From: Streptomyces venezuelae
Lineage (GTDB): Bacteria; Actinomycetota; Actinomycetes; Streptomycetales; Streptomycetaceae
DNA: 64,000 nt
Reading direction: 5' to 3'
Assembly: GCF_008642315.1 (NCBI RefSeq)
Contig: NZ_CP029192.1
Span: 6,820,001-6,884,000, forward strand
The notes below the pieces were generated by a model. That model saw nothing but the letters and a program-made list of their open reading frames with translations. It searched no databases and was not told the origin of the DNA. The position numbers and the translations under genes were made by a program. Of this stretch, positions 24,261 to 33,550 are shown one piece after another. The stretch's first letter is position 1; every line of letters starts with the position of its first letter.

Positions 24261-25709
24261 TCAGGACTTCAGCCCCGCCGCCATCATCGCCTTCGCGATC
24301 GGCGCCGCCAGGCCGTTGCCGCTGACCTCGTCGCGCGCCGCGCTCGACGACTCGATCATCACCGCGACCGCCACCTCCTTGCCGTCGCTGCCCTTCGCGT
24401 ACGACGTGAACCAGGCGTACGGCGTCTTGCTGTTGTTCTCGCCGTGCTGCGCCGTACCGGTCTTGCCGCCCACCGTCGCGCCGCTGATCCGCGCGTTGGT
24501 GCCGGTGCCCTTCTCGACGACCGTCTGCATCGCGGACTGCAGGCCCTCGGCGGTCGACGCGTCCATCACGCGCTGGGAGGTGCCGTCGTCGTACTTCTCC
24601 AGGACGTCGCCGCCGGAGTCGCTGATCTGCGACACCATGTGCGGCTTGGCCAGCACGCCGCCGTTGGCGATGGCCGCCGAGACCATCGACATCTGCAGCG
24701 GCGTCGCCGTGACGTCGAACTGGCCGATGCCGCTGAGCGCCGTCTGCGCCTTGTCCATGTCGGAGGGGTAGACGCTCTTGCCGGCGCGCACCGGTACGTC
24801 CAGCTTGTCCGTGTTGAAGCCCATCTTGTCCGCCATCGCCTTGACCTTGTCCTGGCCCAGGTCGACGGCCATCTTCGCGAAGACGTTGTTGCAGGAGTAC
24901 TGGAGCGCGGTGCGGATGTTCGCGTTCTCGCAGGGGGCCGACTGGTTCTCGTTCTTGAGGACCGTCCGGGTGCCGGGCAGCGTGTACGGGTTGGGGCTGC
25001 TCGTCCGCTCGTCCACCGAGCCGTAGAGACCGTCCTCCAGGGCTGCCGCCGCGACGACCAGCTTGAAGGTGGAGCCCGGCGGGAGCGGCTGCCGCAGCGC
25101 GCGGTTGACCATCGGCTTCTCCTTGTCGGTGGTCAGCTCCTGCCACGCCTTGGAGTCCGTGGAGCCGCTGATCCTCGACGGGTCGTACGACGGGGTCGAG
25201 ACCATGCCGAGGATCTTGCCGGTCTTCGGGTCGATGGCCACCGCCGCGCCCTTGGTGTCGCCCAGCGCCTTGTACCCGGCCTTCTGCACCGCCGGGTCGA
25301 TCGTCGTGATCACGTCACCGGGGTCGGCCCGCTTGTTGGTGAGCGCGTCCAGGGGGTTCTTCAGGCGGTTGTCGGTGCCGTCGAGCAGGTCCTTGTAGAT
25401 GCCTTCGAGCTGCGTGGCGCCGTACACCTGCGAGCTGTAGCCCGTGATCGGCGAGTAGAGGTCGCCGTCCTTGTAGGTGCGCTTGTACGCGAGGTCCCCT
25501 CCCTTCGTCCGTTGCGAGCCGGTGATGGCCTCACCGCCCACGATGATGTCGCCCAGCGGATTCGCGTACTGCGCCATCACGTTCCGCCGGTTGTGCTTGT
25601 CGTCCGCGAGAGCCGTCGAGTCGTGGAACTGCACCCATGTCGCCCGCAGCAGCAGGGCGAGCACGAGCAGCAGCGCGAAGACCGAGGCACGCCTGATCGT
25701 CTTGTTCAT
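24261..25709 (-). CDS. Penicillin-binding protein 2 type transpeptidase (PbpA-like)
   Basis: 482 residues. One N-terminal membrane anchor (about 7-23), a dimerisation/linker domain, and a C-terminal transpeptidase with STFK (Ser213, Lys216), SCN (272-274) and KTGTA (416-420). It cross-links peptidoglycan outside the membrane. Size and order match the actinobacterial PbpA/FtsI-like group; here no rodA/ftsW or protein kinase gene is adjacent, so it is a solitary copy. Confidence 0.92.
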   Translation of the reverse strand: MNKTIRRASVFALLLVLALLLRATWVQFHDSTALADDKHNRRNVMAQYANPLGDIIVGGEAITGSQRTKGGDLAYKRTYKDGDLYSPITGYSSQVYGATQLEGIYKDLLDGTDNRLKNPLDALTNKRADPGDVITTIDPAVQKAGYKALGDTKGAAVAIDPKTGKILGMVSTPSYDPSRISGSTDSKAWQELTTDKEKPMVNRALRQPLPPGSTFKLVVAAAALEDGLYGSVDERTSSPNPYTLPGTRTVLKNENQSAPCENANIRTALQYSCNNVFAKMAVDLGQDKVKAMADKMGFNTDKLDVPVRAGKSVYPSDMDKAQTALSGIGQFDVTATPLQMSMVSAAIANGGVLAKPHMVSQISDSGGDVLEKYDDGTSQRVMDASTAEGLQSAMQTVVEKGTGTNARISGATVGGKTGTAQHGENNSKTPYAWFTSYAKGSDGKEVAVAVMIESSSAARDEVSGNGLAAPIAKAMMAAGLKS

Positions 25710-25803
25710 CCCGTGGGATGACGAACGGAGGGGAGGGTTTCGTTCCCTTCTGGCGTGCTTGAGACCCTTTTCTCATTCAGTCCTCATGTGCCGGCCGCGC
25801 GGG

Positions 25804-26463
25804 TCAGCCGGTCTTCACGAACCCCGCCTCGAACGCCGCGATGACCGCCTGCGTGCGGTCCCGCGCCCCCGTCTTGGCGAGGACGGCCGCCACGTGCGTC
25901 TTCACCGTCGCCGCGCCCACGCCCATCCGCGCCGCGATCTCCGCGTTGGTCAGGCCCGCCGCCATCAGCCGCAGCACCTCGCTCTCGCGGCCGGTGAGCC
26001 GGGCCACCCAGGCGGGCGGCGCGGGCTCGGCGCGGCCGTACTCGGCCGCCAGGGCGCGGACCGCCGCGGGGAAGAGCAGCGAGTCGCTGCGCGCGACGAG
26101 CCGGACCGCCTGGACGAGGTCGTCCGCGTCCGCCCGCTTCAGGAGGAACCCGGCGGCGCCCGCGCGCAGCGCCTCGTACACGTACGCGTCGTTCTCGAAG
26201 GTCGTCACGACGACGACGCGCGGCGGCGCCGGCATCGTCCGCAGGATCTGCTCGGTGGCGCGGATGCCGTCGACCTCCGGCATGCGGACGTCCATCAGGA
26301 CCACGTCGGGCTTCAGGTCCCGGACGACGGAGACGGCCTCGGCGCCCGTCGCCGCCTCGCCGACCACGTCGATGCCCTGCTCGGCCGAGAGGATCGCGCG
26401 CAGGGCGGTGCGGACCATGCGTTCGTCGTCGGCGAGGACGACCTTGATGGCGTTCGCGGTCAT
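25804..26463 (-). CDS. Two-component response regulator, NarL/FixJ family
   Basis: 219 residues from ATG 26463. The receiver domain has the acidic pocket (ADDER at 11-15), phosphoacceptor Asp58 (LMDVRMPE), Thr and Lys (FLLK). The LuxR-type helix-turn-helix is at about 150-210 (LTGRESEVLRLMAAGLTNAEIAARMGVGAATVKTHV). The start overlaps the kinase stop by 4 bp. Confidence 0.92.
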   Translation of the reverse strand: MTANAIKVVLADDERMVRTALRAILSAEQGIDVVGEAATGAEAVSVVRDLKPDVVLMDVRMPEVDGIRATEQILRTMPAPPRVVVVTTFENDAYVYEALRAGAAGFLLKRADADDLVQAVRLVARSDSLLFPAAVRALAAEYGRAEPAPPAWVARLTGRESEVLRLMAAGLTNAEIAARMGVGAATVKTHVAAVLAKTGARDRTQAVIAAFEAGFVKTG

Positions 26464-27725
26464 GGGTGCCCTTTCAGAGGAAGTCGTACGTCCAGTCGCC
26501 ACATGCCGTCGTGGGGGCCCGCGGTCGCCGTGCCGCCGAGCAGCCGGGCCCGGTCGGCGATGCCGCGCAGACCGTGGCCGCCGCCGGGCCGGGAGGCGGC
26601 GGCGCGGGACGGGAGCGGGTTCTCGGCGGTGACGCTCAGATCGGCGGCGTCCACGGCGATGCGCAGGGTGACGGAGGTGGCGTCACCGCCGTGCCGCAGC
26701 GCGTTGCTCAGGGCCTCCTGGACGATGCGGTAGGCCTCGCGGGAGACCTGCGGCGGCAGGGCGTCGGGGTCCGCGTCGACCGTGGCGGACACGCGCAGGC
26801 CGCCCGCGCGGGTGCGGCGCAGCAGATCGTCGAGGTCGGCGGCGAGCGTCGGCGCGGGGGCCGCGGGACGGGCGCCGGTGCCCTCGCCGGTCTCCCGCAG
26901 CACGCCGAGCACGGCGTCCAGTTCGCCCACCGTGCGGCGCGTGGTGTCCTCGATGGCGGCGAGCGCCTCGCGCACGAACTCCACGTCGTGGTCGAGGACC
27001 CGGCGGGCCGCGCTCGCCTGGAGCGTGACGGCGCTCAGGGCGTGGCCGACCGAGTCGTGCAGTTCGCGCGCGAGGCGGTTGCGCACGGCGAGGTCGGCGG
27101 CGCGGCGCTCGGCGGCCGCGAGCCGGTCGGCGGGTGTCGGCCCGAGCAGGCCGGGCGCCCGGCGCGCGAGGAGCCCGCCGGCCGCGGCGGCGCAGGCGGC
27201 GAGCGCGGCGAACGCGAGCAGGCCGACGACGGGGGAGAGCGCGAGCCACCAGGGTTCGTCGAAGAACGGGGGCGCCCCGGTGCTGTCGTCCCGCAGCGCG
27301 GGGACGAACGGCAGCGCGACGAGGAACGCGGCGAACGGCGGCAGGGCCAGCGACATGCCGCTGATGACCCCGCCGAGGCCGAGGTGCAGCGTGAACCAGG
27401 CGACGGTGCGGCCGCGCGCCGCGCGGGTCCGTGCGGGGCCGTCCGCGAGCGACTCGTCCGGCACCGCGCACAGGGCGCGTACGGCGGCCACGGACATGGG
27501 CCTGGTCAGCGGGAACAGCGCGGTGATCGCGGCGAGCGGAAGACCCACCGCGAACGCGCTGAGCTGGGCGCCGAACGAGCCGAGGAACGTCTTGTCGCCG
27601 AAGAGCGGCCCGACCACGACGGAGCCGACGAAGACGTACGGCATGGCGAGGGCGCCACCGAGGATCAGATGGATCCACCGGCGGCGCGTCCGGTGCCCGA
27701 ACAGGGCGGTGACGAGCGGCTTCAC
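26460..27725 (-). CDS. Two-component sensor histidine kinase, HisKA_3 type
   Basis: 421 residues. Four or so N-terminal membrane helices (up to about 185) precede the dimerisation domain with phosphoacceptor His223 (RELHDSVGHAL), then a HATPase_c domain (REAYRIVQEALSNALRHG, GGGHGLRGIADRARLLGG). GTG 27725 overlaps the stop of an upstream membrane-protein gene (GTGA), so the three genes form one coupled operon. The signal is unknown. Confidence 0.92.
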   Translation of the reverse strand: MKPLVTALFGHRTRRRWIHLILGGALAMPYVFVGSVVVGPLFGDKTFLGSFGAQLSAFAVGLPLAAITALFPLTRPMSVAAVRALCAVPDESLADGPARTRAARGRTVAWFTLHLGLGGVISGMSLALPPFAAFLVALPFVPALRDDSTGAPPFFDEPWWLALSPVVGLLAFAALAACAAAAGGLLARRAPGLLGPTPADRLAAAERRAADLAVRNRLARELHDSVGHALSAVTLQASAARRVLDHDVEFVREALAAIEDTTRRTVGELDAVLGVLRETGEGTGARPAAPAPTLAADLDDLLRRTRAGGLRVSATVDADPDALPPQVSREAYRIVQEALSNALRHGGDATSVTLRIAVDAADLSVTAENPLPSRAAASRPGGGHGLRGIADRARLLGGTATAGPHDGMWRLDVRLPLKGHP

Positions 27726-28728
27726 GCCGTGGCCCCCGCGCCCTGTCCCAGGAAGCGCGCACCGGCCGCGGCCACGAGCAACCCGGTGATCATCTGCACA
27801 GCGTAGGCCAGAACCATCGGGCCGGTGGGTCCCCCGGTGAGGTCGTCCACGGGCCCCGTGAGCGAGGCGGCGAGCAGCCAGCCGCCCCAGCAGCCCACCG
27901 CGCCCGAGCCCACCCAGAGGAGGGCGAGCGGCACTCTCACGGGCAGCGCGGGCAACCGCCGGAAAACGAGCACGAGGGCGCCGCCCACGGCCGCCGCGAG
28001 GTGGACCACGTCCAGGACCTCCAGTACGTGGAAGCCGCCCGTGCGCTCCCCGGCCCGCGCCTCGCCGAGCCCACGGTGGAGCCGGCGGCCCAGAGGGCGT
28101 GCAGCGTGGCGGGGAAGAGGGCGAGCAGCGAGGCGACGGCCACGGCGACGCGCGGCCACGCGCCGTCGGCGGACGGCAGCCCGCCCACCCGTCCGCGCCA
28201 CAGGTGCCCCCAGCGGTCCCGGGCGTAGAGGGCGAAGAGAATCCCGAGGGCGAGGCCCTGCGCGATGAACCCGGTGTACACGACGCCGAAGACCCAGCCG
28301 TCGAGAAACGGCTCGTCCCCGCTGCCGCCCGACGAGCCGCCGGCGCCGCCGAACGCCTCGACCGCGAGCTGCAGCGGATATCCGGCCATGATCGGCGTCA
28401 ACAGCCCGGTGGCGACCCACATCGGTGCGAGGAGCAGCCAGGCGGGTGTCCGCAGCCCCCACGGCCGGGTCAGCAGCAGGGCGAGCACGATGACGCTCGC
28501 GTCCATGAGGACGGTGAGGCCGTTGGCGACGATCATCGTCGCCCGGTGCTCCAGCAGCGGACTGCCGTCGGGGATCCCGGGACGGCTCCCGCAGATCCAG
28601 GCGACCTTGAGGGCCGGATACGGGACGCATGCGACCACGGAGACGAGCCGCAGCACGCGGCGGAGCCGGCCGGTGCCGGGCGTGGAGGGCCCGGCGGTCG
28701 AAGCGGCGGGGGACAGGATCTGCGACAT
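27722..28728 (-). pseudogene. Membrane protein gene with a frameshift, upstream of the two-component system
   Basis: The first frame, from ATG 28728, encodes a signal-like helix and several membrane helices to ATLHALWAAGSTVG. The sequence then continues in another frame (LGEARAGERTGGFHVLEVLDVVHLAAA...) with more membrane helices to the stop at 27722, which overlaps the kinase start. One extra G in the run at 28070-28072 (CCC on the plus strand) would join the frames into one protein of about 335 residues. This could be a true inactivating deletion, a sequencing error in a homopolymer, or programmed. Family not recognised. Confidence 0.75.
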
Positions 28729-28783
28729 GCCACAACGCTCCCGCCCGGACGGCCCCCGCACGTCCTGCGCCATGACGATCCGC

Positions 28784-28801
28784 CTCCGCCGTGCGGCGGA
28801 G
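28784..28801 (-). terminator. Hairpin downstream of the GNAT gene
   Basis: CTCCGCC and GGCGGAG (28784-28790/28795-28801) with a GTGC loop lie 25 nt beyond the GNAT stop. Confidence 0.5.
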
Positions 28802-28825
28802 ACGGCCACCCCGTGTCGCCGAGCC

Positions 28826-29302
28826 TCAGCCGCCGTGCAGGACGAGGACGACCTCGTCGATCTCCTTGCCGCGGGCCGGTGCGTAGCCGCGGTCCTGGGC
28901 GGAGATCCGGAAGCCGCACTTCTCCAGGACCCGTATCGACGCCGCGTTGTCCGCCGCCGCCCGGGCGAAGAGCGGGCGTTGCGGCTCCAGTTCCAGGAGG
29001 CCGCGCAGGGCCGCCGTGGCGAGCCCGCGGCCCCAGTACGCGCGGTCGATCCAGTACGTGACCTCCCGCTCGCCCGGCTCCCCGTACACCCCCGCGTTCC
29101 CCACCACGTCACCGTCCGCGAGGACCGTGCGGACGGCGATGTCGGCCGAGGTCCGCATCTTCGCCCAGTGGGCGTCGAAGGCGTCGTGGTCGGTGGGGTC
29201 CTCCGGGGTGAACGCGGCCATGTGGGCCGACTCGGGGTCGTTCATCTGACGGAAGAAGACGGGCAGATCGCTGTCGTGGACTTCGCGCAGGCTGACATCC
29301 AT
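28826..29302 (-). CDS. GNAT-family N-acetyltransferase (RimJ/RimL type)
   Basis: 158 residues. The acetyl-CoA loop is YWGRGLATAALRGLLE (about 88-103), followed by NAASIRVLEKCGF, as in RimJ/RimL ribosomal-protein or antibiotic acetyltransferases. The acceptor substrate cannot be told from sequence. It is 3 bp from the stop of the IclR gene on the same strand, so it may be transcribed together with it. Confidence 0.85.
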   Translation of the reverse strand: MDVSLREVHDSDLPVFFRQMNDPESAHMAAFTPEDPTDHDAFDAHWAKMRTSADIAVRTVLADGDVVGNAGVYGEPGEREVTYWIDRAYWGRGLATAALRGLLELEPQRPLFARAAADNAASIRVLEKCGFRISAQDRGYAPARGKEIDEVVLVLHGG

Positions 29303-29305
29303 GGG

Positions 29306-30079
29306 TCAGAGCCTACGAGTTGCCAGGGTCAGCCGGTCGCGTGCGTCGAAGAGCGCGTCCTTCACCATCTGTTCGTGCGCGGGCGTGAGCCGCGCCACCG
29401 GCACGGAGCAGCTGATCGCGTCGCGCGCGGGCGTGCGGTACGGGATGGCCACGCCGAAGCAGCGGAGCCCGAGCGTGTTCTCCTCGCGGTCCACCGCGAA
29501 GCCCTGCTCGCGGACCGTGCGCAGCTCCTCGATGAGCTTCTCGCGGTCGGTGATGGTGTGCTCCGTGAGCGCGGGCAGCGTCTCGGGGAGCATCTTGCGG
29601 ACCTGCTCGTCGGTGTGGGTGGCGAGCAGCGCCTTGCCGAGCGAGGTGGAGTGCGCGGGCAGGCGGCGGCCGACGCGCGTGAAGGGCCGCAGGTAGTGCT
29701 GCGACTGTCGGGTGGCGAGGTAGACGACGTTCGTGCCGTCGAGCCGCGCGAGGTGGATGGTCTCCGTGGTGTCGTCGGAGAGCCGGTCGAGGGTCGGGCG
29801 GGCGGCGGCCACGACCTCGTCGCCGTCGATGTACGACGTGCCGACGAGCAGGGCCCGCACCCCGATGCCGTACCGCGTGCCGGTCGCGTCCGTCTCCACC
29901 CAGCCGAGCTCCACCAGCGTGCGGAGCAGCATGTAGAGGCTCGACTTGGGGTACCCGACGGCCTCCTGGACCGCGGCCAGGGAGTGCATTCCGGGACGGC
30001 CCGCGAAGTACTCGAGCAATTCCACCGTCCGCACCGCCGACTTGACCTGCGCACCGCCTCCGGTCTCTCCAGTCGACAT
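29306..30079 (-). CDS. IclR-family transcriptional regulator
   Basis: 257 residues from ATG 30079, with AAGG about 7 nt upstream; ATG 30130 would add 17 residues without support. The N-terminal winged helix (SLAAVQEAVGYPKSSLYMLLRTLVELGWVE) is followed by an IclR effector domain (GKALLAT, Cys in ISCSVPV). It is divergent from the ketoglutarate-semialdehyde dehydrogenase gene, its likely target, so an aldarate or uronate intermediate is the probable effector. Confidence 0.88.
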   Translation of the reverse strand: MSTGETGGGAQVKSAVRTVELLEYFAGRPGMHSLAAVQEAVGYPKSSLYMLLRTLVELGWVETDATGTRYGIGVRALLVGTSYIDGDEVVAAARPTLDRLSDDTTETIHLARLDGTNVVYLATRQSQHYLRPFTRVGRRLPAHSTSLGKALLATHTDEQVRKMLPETLPALTEHTITDREKLIEELRTVREQGFAVDREENTLGLRCFGVAIPYRTPARDAISCSVPVARLTPAHEQMVKDALFDARDRLTLATRRL

Positions 30080-30147
30080 CGCCCTTGACCCCTTTGAACG
30101 CCGAGAAATAGTCTCCGAAGTCCCCGTCATTCATCAACGAAGACAGC

Positions 30148-30163
30148 GTTCAGCATATCGAAC
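30148..30163. promoter_or_regulatory. Palindrome in the iclR-dehydrogenase divergent region
   Basis: GTTC-N8-GAAC (30148-30151/30160-30163) lies midway between the divergent starts. The position suits an IclR operator, but the arms are short. Confidence 0.35.
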
Positions 30164-30203
30164 GGCCCTGGTGAGTGGCATACCTCTGGAAAGGGAATCC
30201 GCG

Positions 30204-31736
30204 GTGGCAGCAGCACCAGTCTGGAGTGTCGACCCCCGAACCGGGAAGCAGCGCGAGCAGGTTGCGGTGGAGGCCACAGCCGAAGAGGTCGACCTCGCGG
30301 TGCGCGCCGCGGCCGACGCCGCGTCCGCCCTCGCCGACCGCACGGTCCGCGCCGCCTTCCTGCGCACGGCCGCGGACCTCCTCGAAGAGGCCGAGGACCA
30401 CCTCGTGGAGGCCGCGGACGCCGAGACCGCCCTCGGCCCGGTCCGGCTCACCGGCGAACTCGCCCGCACCTGCTACCAGTTCCGCGCCTTCGCGGACATC
30501 GTCGACGAGGGTGCCTTCCTCGGCATCGTCATCGACCACCCCGACGCCACGGCGACCCCGCCCATCCCCGACCTGCGCCGCTACAAGATCCCGCTCGGCG
30601 TCGTCGCCGTATACGCCGCGTCCAACTTCCCCTTCGCCTTCTCCGTGCCCGGCGGCGACACCGCGAGCGCGCTCGCCGCGGGCTGCCCCGTCGTGGTCAA
30701 GGCCCACCCCGACCACCCCGGCACCTCCGAGCTGGTCGCCTCCGTGCTGCGCAGGGCCGCCGCCCGGCACGGCGTCCCCGAGGGCGTCGTCGGCCTCGTG
30801 CACGGCTTCGACGCGGGCGTCGAACTCGTCAAGCACCCGCTGGTCTCGGGCGCCGGCTTCACCGGCTCCATCCGCGGCGGGCGCGCCCTCTTCGACGCGG
30901 CGGCCGCACGGCCCGTGCCGATCCCCTTCCACGGCGAGCTCGGCTCCCTCAACCCCGTCGTCATCACCGAGGCCGCCGCCGCCGAGCGAGCCGAGCAGAT
31001 CGGCACCGGACTCGCCGGCTCCATGACGCTCGGCGTCGGCCAGTTCTGCGTCAAGCCCGGCCTGGTCCTCGCCCCCGAGGGCGCGGGCGGCGACCGGCTC
31101 GTGAAGTCCCTGACCGACGCGGTCAGCAACACCGAGTCGGGGGTGCTCCTCGACCACCGGATGCGGGACAACTTCGTCGCCGGGGTGCACGAGCGCGCCG
31201 CGCTGCCCGACGTGGACGCGCCGGTCACCCCCGGTGCGGGCGGCGAGCACACCGTCAGCGCGGGCTTCCTGACCGTCCCGGCCGCCCGACTCGCCGCCGA
31301 AGGGGCGCACGACCTGCTCCTTGAGGAGTGCTTCGGCCCGGTCACCGTCGTCGCCCGCTACGCCGACGACGCGGAGATCACCGCCGTGCTCTCCCGGCTG
31401 CCCGGCAACCTCACCGCCACCGTGCAGCTGTCCTCCGACGAGGCGGCGGGGGAGAGCGGCCGGGGCGCCGAACTGCTCGCCGAGCTCACCCCGCTCGCCG
31501 GACGCGTCCTGGTCGACGGCTGGCCGACCGGCGTCGCCGTCGCCCCCGCCCAGCACCACGGCGGCCCCTACCCCGCGACCACGTCGACCTCGACATCCGT
31601 GGGCGGCACGGCCGTCGAGCGCTGGCTGCGGCCGGTCGCGTACCAGAACACCCCCGAGGCGCTGCTCCCGCCGGAGCTGCGCGACGCCAACCCGCTGGGA
31701 CTGCCCCGGCGCTACGACGGGCGCCTGCAACACTGA
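30204..31736 (+). CDS. 2,5-dioxovalerate (alpha-ketoglutarate semialdehyde) dehydrogenase
   Basis: 510 residues from GTG 30204, with AAGGGAA about 7 nt upstream. It belongs to the NADP-type aldehyde dehydrogenase branch of KGSADH: catalytic Cys282 in GVGQFCVKPGL, general base Glu245 (FHGELGSLNP) and cofactor block GFTGS at 218-222. The enzyme oxidises 2,5-dioxopentanoate to 2-oxoglutarate (EC 1.2.1.26). That substrate is exactly what KdgD at 15.8 kb makes, so the two genes probably belong to one pathway although 14 kb apart. It is divergent from an IclR regulator. Confidence 0.87.
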   Translation: MAAAPVWSVDPRTGKQREQVAVEATAEEVDLAVRAAADAASALADRTVRAAFLRTAADLLEEAEDHLVEAADAETALGPVRLTGELARTCYQFRAFADIVDEGAFLGIVIDHPDATATPPIPDLRRYKIPLGVVAVYAASNFPFAFSVPGGDTASALAAGCPVVVKAHPDHPGTSELVASVLRRAAARHGVPEGVVGLVHGFDAGVELVKHPLVSGAGFTGSIRGGRALFDAAAARPVPIPFHGELGSLNPVVITEAAAAERAEQIGTGLAGSMTLGVGQFCVKPGLVLAPEGAGGDRLVKSLTDAVSNTESGVLLDHRMRDNFVAGVHERAALPDVDAPVTPGAGGEHTVSAGFLTVPAARLAAEGAHDLLLEECFGPVTVVARYADDAEITAVLSRLPGNLTATVQLSSDEAAGESGRGAELLAELTPLAGRVLVDGWPTGVAVAPAQHHGGPYPATTSTSTSVGGTAVERWLRPVAYQNTPEALLPPELRDANPLGLPRRYDGRLQH

Positions 31737-31740
31737 GCCC

Positions 31741-32349
31741 ATGGACGTCACGATCCCCGAACTGCCCTTCCCGCTGCGCACCTACGGCCCCGACGGCGAC
31801 TGGTCCCACGAGGACGGCGTCCTCACCGGCTGGGCCGGCCCCCGCCAGGACCGCTTCGTGCCCCCGACGGGCGCCGTGGTGGAGCCCGCCTCCGACGCGC
31901 CGCGCCTCCTCGGCGCCCCCGAGGGCGACTTCCAGCTGATCGCCCGCGTCACGGTCGGCTTCGCCGCCGCCTTCGACGCGGGCGTGCTGTACCTGCACGT
32001 CGGCGAGCGGGAGTGGGCCAAGCTCTGCCTGGAGCGCTCCCCGGACGAGCCCACGATCTGCACGGTCGTCACCCGCGGCCACTCCGACGACGCCAACGCG
32101 TTCGTGGTGGACGGCAGCAGCGCCTGGCTGCGCATCAGCCGTACGGGGTCGGCGTTCGCGTTCCACGCGTCCACGGACGGCGAGCGGTGGACGTTCGTGC
32201 GGATCTTCTCGCTCGGCGACGAGGAGGCGGCGGGCGCCGCGCTGGTCGGCTTCATGGCGCAGTCGCCCGTCGGGGAGGGCTGTGTGGTGACGTACGACCA
32301 CATCGAGTTCCGCCCGAACTGGCCGAAGGGACTGCGGGACGGCTCGTAG
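31741..32349 (+). CDS. DUF1349 (concanavalin-like) domain protein
   Basis: 202 residues of the DUF1349 beta-sandwich family (FQLIARVTVGF...FDAGVLYLHVGEREWAKLCLE, WLRISRTGSAFAFHASTDGERWTFVRIF). These domains are related to carbohydrate-binding jelly-rolls; the function is not established. It starts 4 bp after the dehydrogenase stop codon, so it is in the same operon. No signal peptide is seen. Confidence 0.85.
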   Translation: MDVTIPELPFPLRTYGPDGDWSHEDGVLTGWAGPRQDRFVPPTGAVVEPASDAPRLLGAPEGDFQLIARVTVGFAAAFDAGVLYLHVGEREWAKLCLERSPDEPTICTVVTRGHSDDANAFVVDGSSAWLRISRTGSAFAFHASTDGERWTFVRIFSLGDEEAAGAALVGFMAQSPVGEGCVVTYDHIEFRPNWPKGLRDGS

Positions 32350-32371
32350 GCCCGGGGGCCGTGGAGTGGTT

Positions 32372-33487
32372 TCAGAGCTGGACGCGGGTGCCGGTCGCGG
32401 CCGAGCGCTCGATCGCGTCGAGGAGCCGCTGGCGCCGCGCCGCGTGCGCGAAGTCCGGTGCGTGCGCGGTGCCTTCGGTGAGGTCGGCGAGGACCTGCGC
32501 GTACTGCGCCCCCACGTTGTACGCGGGCAGCCCCCGCAGCTCCCCGACGGCGGGGACGTCGAAATGGCGGGCGGGCACGGGGAGTTCGACGAGGCCGGTG
32601 TCCGTGCCGCGGCCGCCCCGCACGGACAGGGACGCCTGCTGGAGATGGCCCGAGTCCCCCGTGACCACGAGGTCGCCTTCCGTGCCGTTGATCTCCCAGT
32701 GGAAGTTCGTGCCCCGCGAGAGCCCGGCGCGGAAGTGCACCGAGGCGACGGCCCCCGAGGCGAGCCGACCGCTCACCGCGATCTGGTCGTCGACGGTCAT
32801 GGCGGCCGGGCGGCCCGTGCCCTCCTCGTGCACCACGGGGCGCCGGGTCGCCAGGGTCGCGGAGACCTCGGTGAACTCGCCGAGCACCATGGAGACGGCG
32901 TCGGCGGTGTGGCCGAAGGGGATGGTCAGCATGGTCCCGCCGTTGCGCCGGTCGAGGAGGTACTCGCCGGACGGTTCGAAGACGGGTCCCCAGCGCCGCC
33001 CCGACGCCACGAGACTCGTCGACAGGACCTCCCCGACGTAGCCCTCCGCGACGAGTTCGCGCACGAACCGCACCGCGGGCGCCGAGCGGGCCTGCAGCCC
33101 CACGAACGTCCGCACCCCCGCCCGCTCCGCGGCCGCCGCCAGCTCCTCAGCCTCGGCGAGACCGTTGCCGAGCGGCCACTCGCAGAGCACCGCCTTGCCC
33201 GCGTCCAGCGCGCCGAGGACCACCTCGCGGTGCAGCGGCACCCGCACGCTCACCACGACGAGATCCACCTCGTCGCAGCGGACGAGCTCCGCCGGTGAGC
33301 TGAAGGCCAGCGGCACCCCGTACCTGGCGCCGGCGGCCCGCGCCGAGGCGTCGCTCGACGCGGCCAGCGCCCGCAGCTCATACCCGTCGAGCAGGGCCAG
33401 GGCAGGGACGTGGGAGTGCGGCGCCCAGCCGCCGCGGGCGGAGAGGCCGACGAGACCGACACGGACGGGAGAGGGGAAGGAGTTCAT
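32372..33487 (-). CDS. Gfo/Idh/MocA-family oxidoreductase
   Basis: 371 residues. The N-terminal Rossmann domain (VRVGLVGLSARGGWAPHSHVPAL) has the family EWP motif as CEWPLGN (EKP in most members), and a C-terminal substrate domain follows. The GLSARGGW cofactor loop is of the galactose-80 / fungal-like oxidoreductase type. Substrate unknown. It is divergent from an HxlR regulator only 63 bp away. Confidence 0.87.
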   Translation of the reverse strand: MNSFPSPVRVGLVGLSARGGWAPHSHVPALALLDGYELRALAASSDASARAAGARYGVPLAFSSPAELVRCDEVDLVVVSVRVPLHREVVLGALDAGKAVLCEWPLGNGLAEAEELAAAAERAGVRTFVGLQARSAPAVRFVRELVAEGYVGEVLSTSLVASGRRWGPVFEPSGEYLLDRRNGGTMLTIPFGHTADAVSMVLGEFTEVSATLATRRPVVHEEGTGRPAAMTVDDQIAVSGRLASGAVASVHFRAGLSRGTNFHWEINGTEGDLVVTGDSGHLQQASLSVRGGRGTDTGLVELPVPARHFDVPAVGELRGLPAYNVGAQYAQVLADLTEGTAHAPDFAHAARRQRLLDAIERSAATGTRVQL

Positions 33488-33550
33488 GGCCGGGACGGTA
33501 GGGGCCGCCCCCTGATCACCCGCAAGGGACCCAACTATATTTTGGAAACC

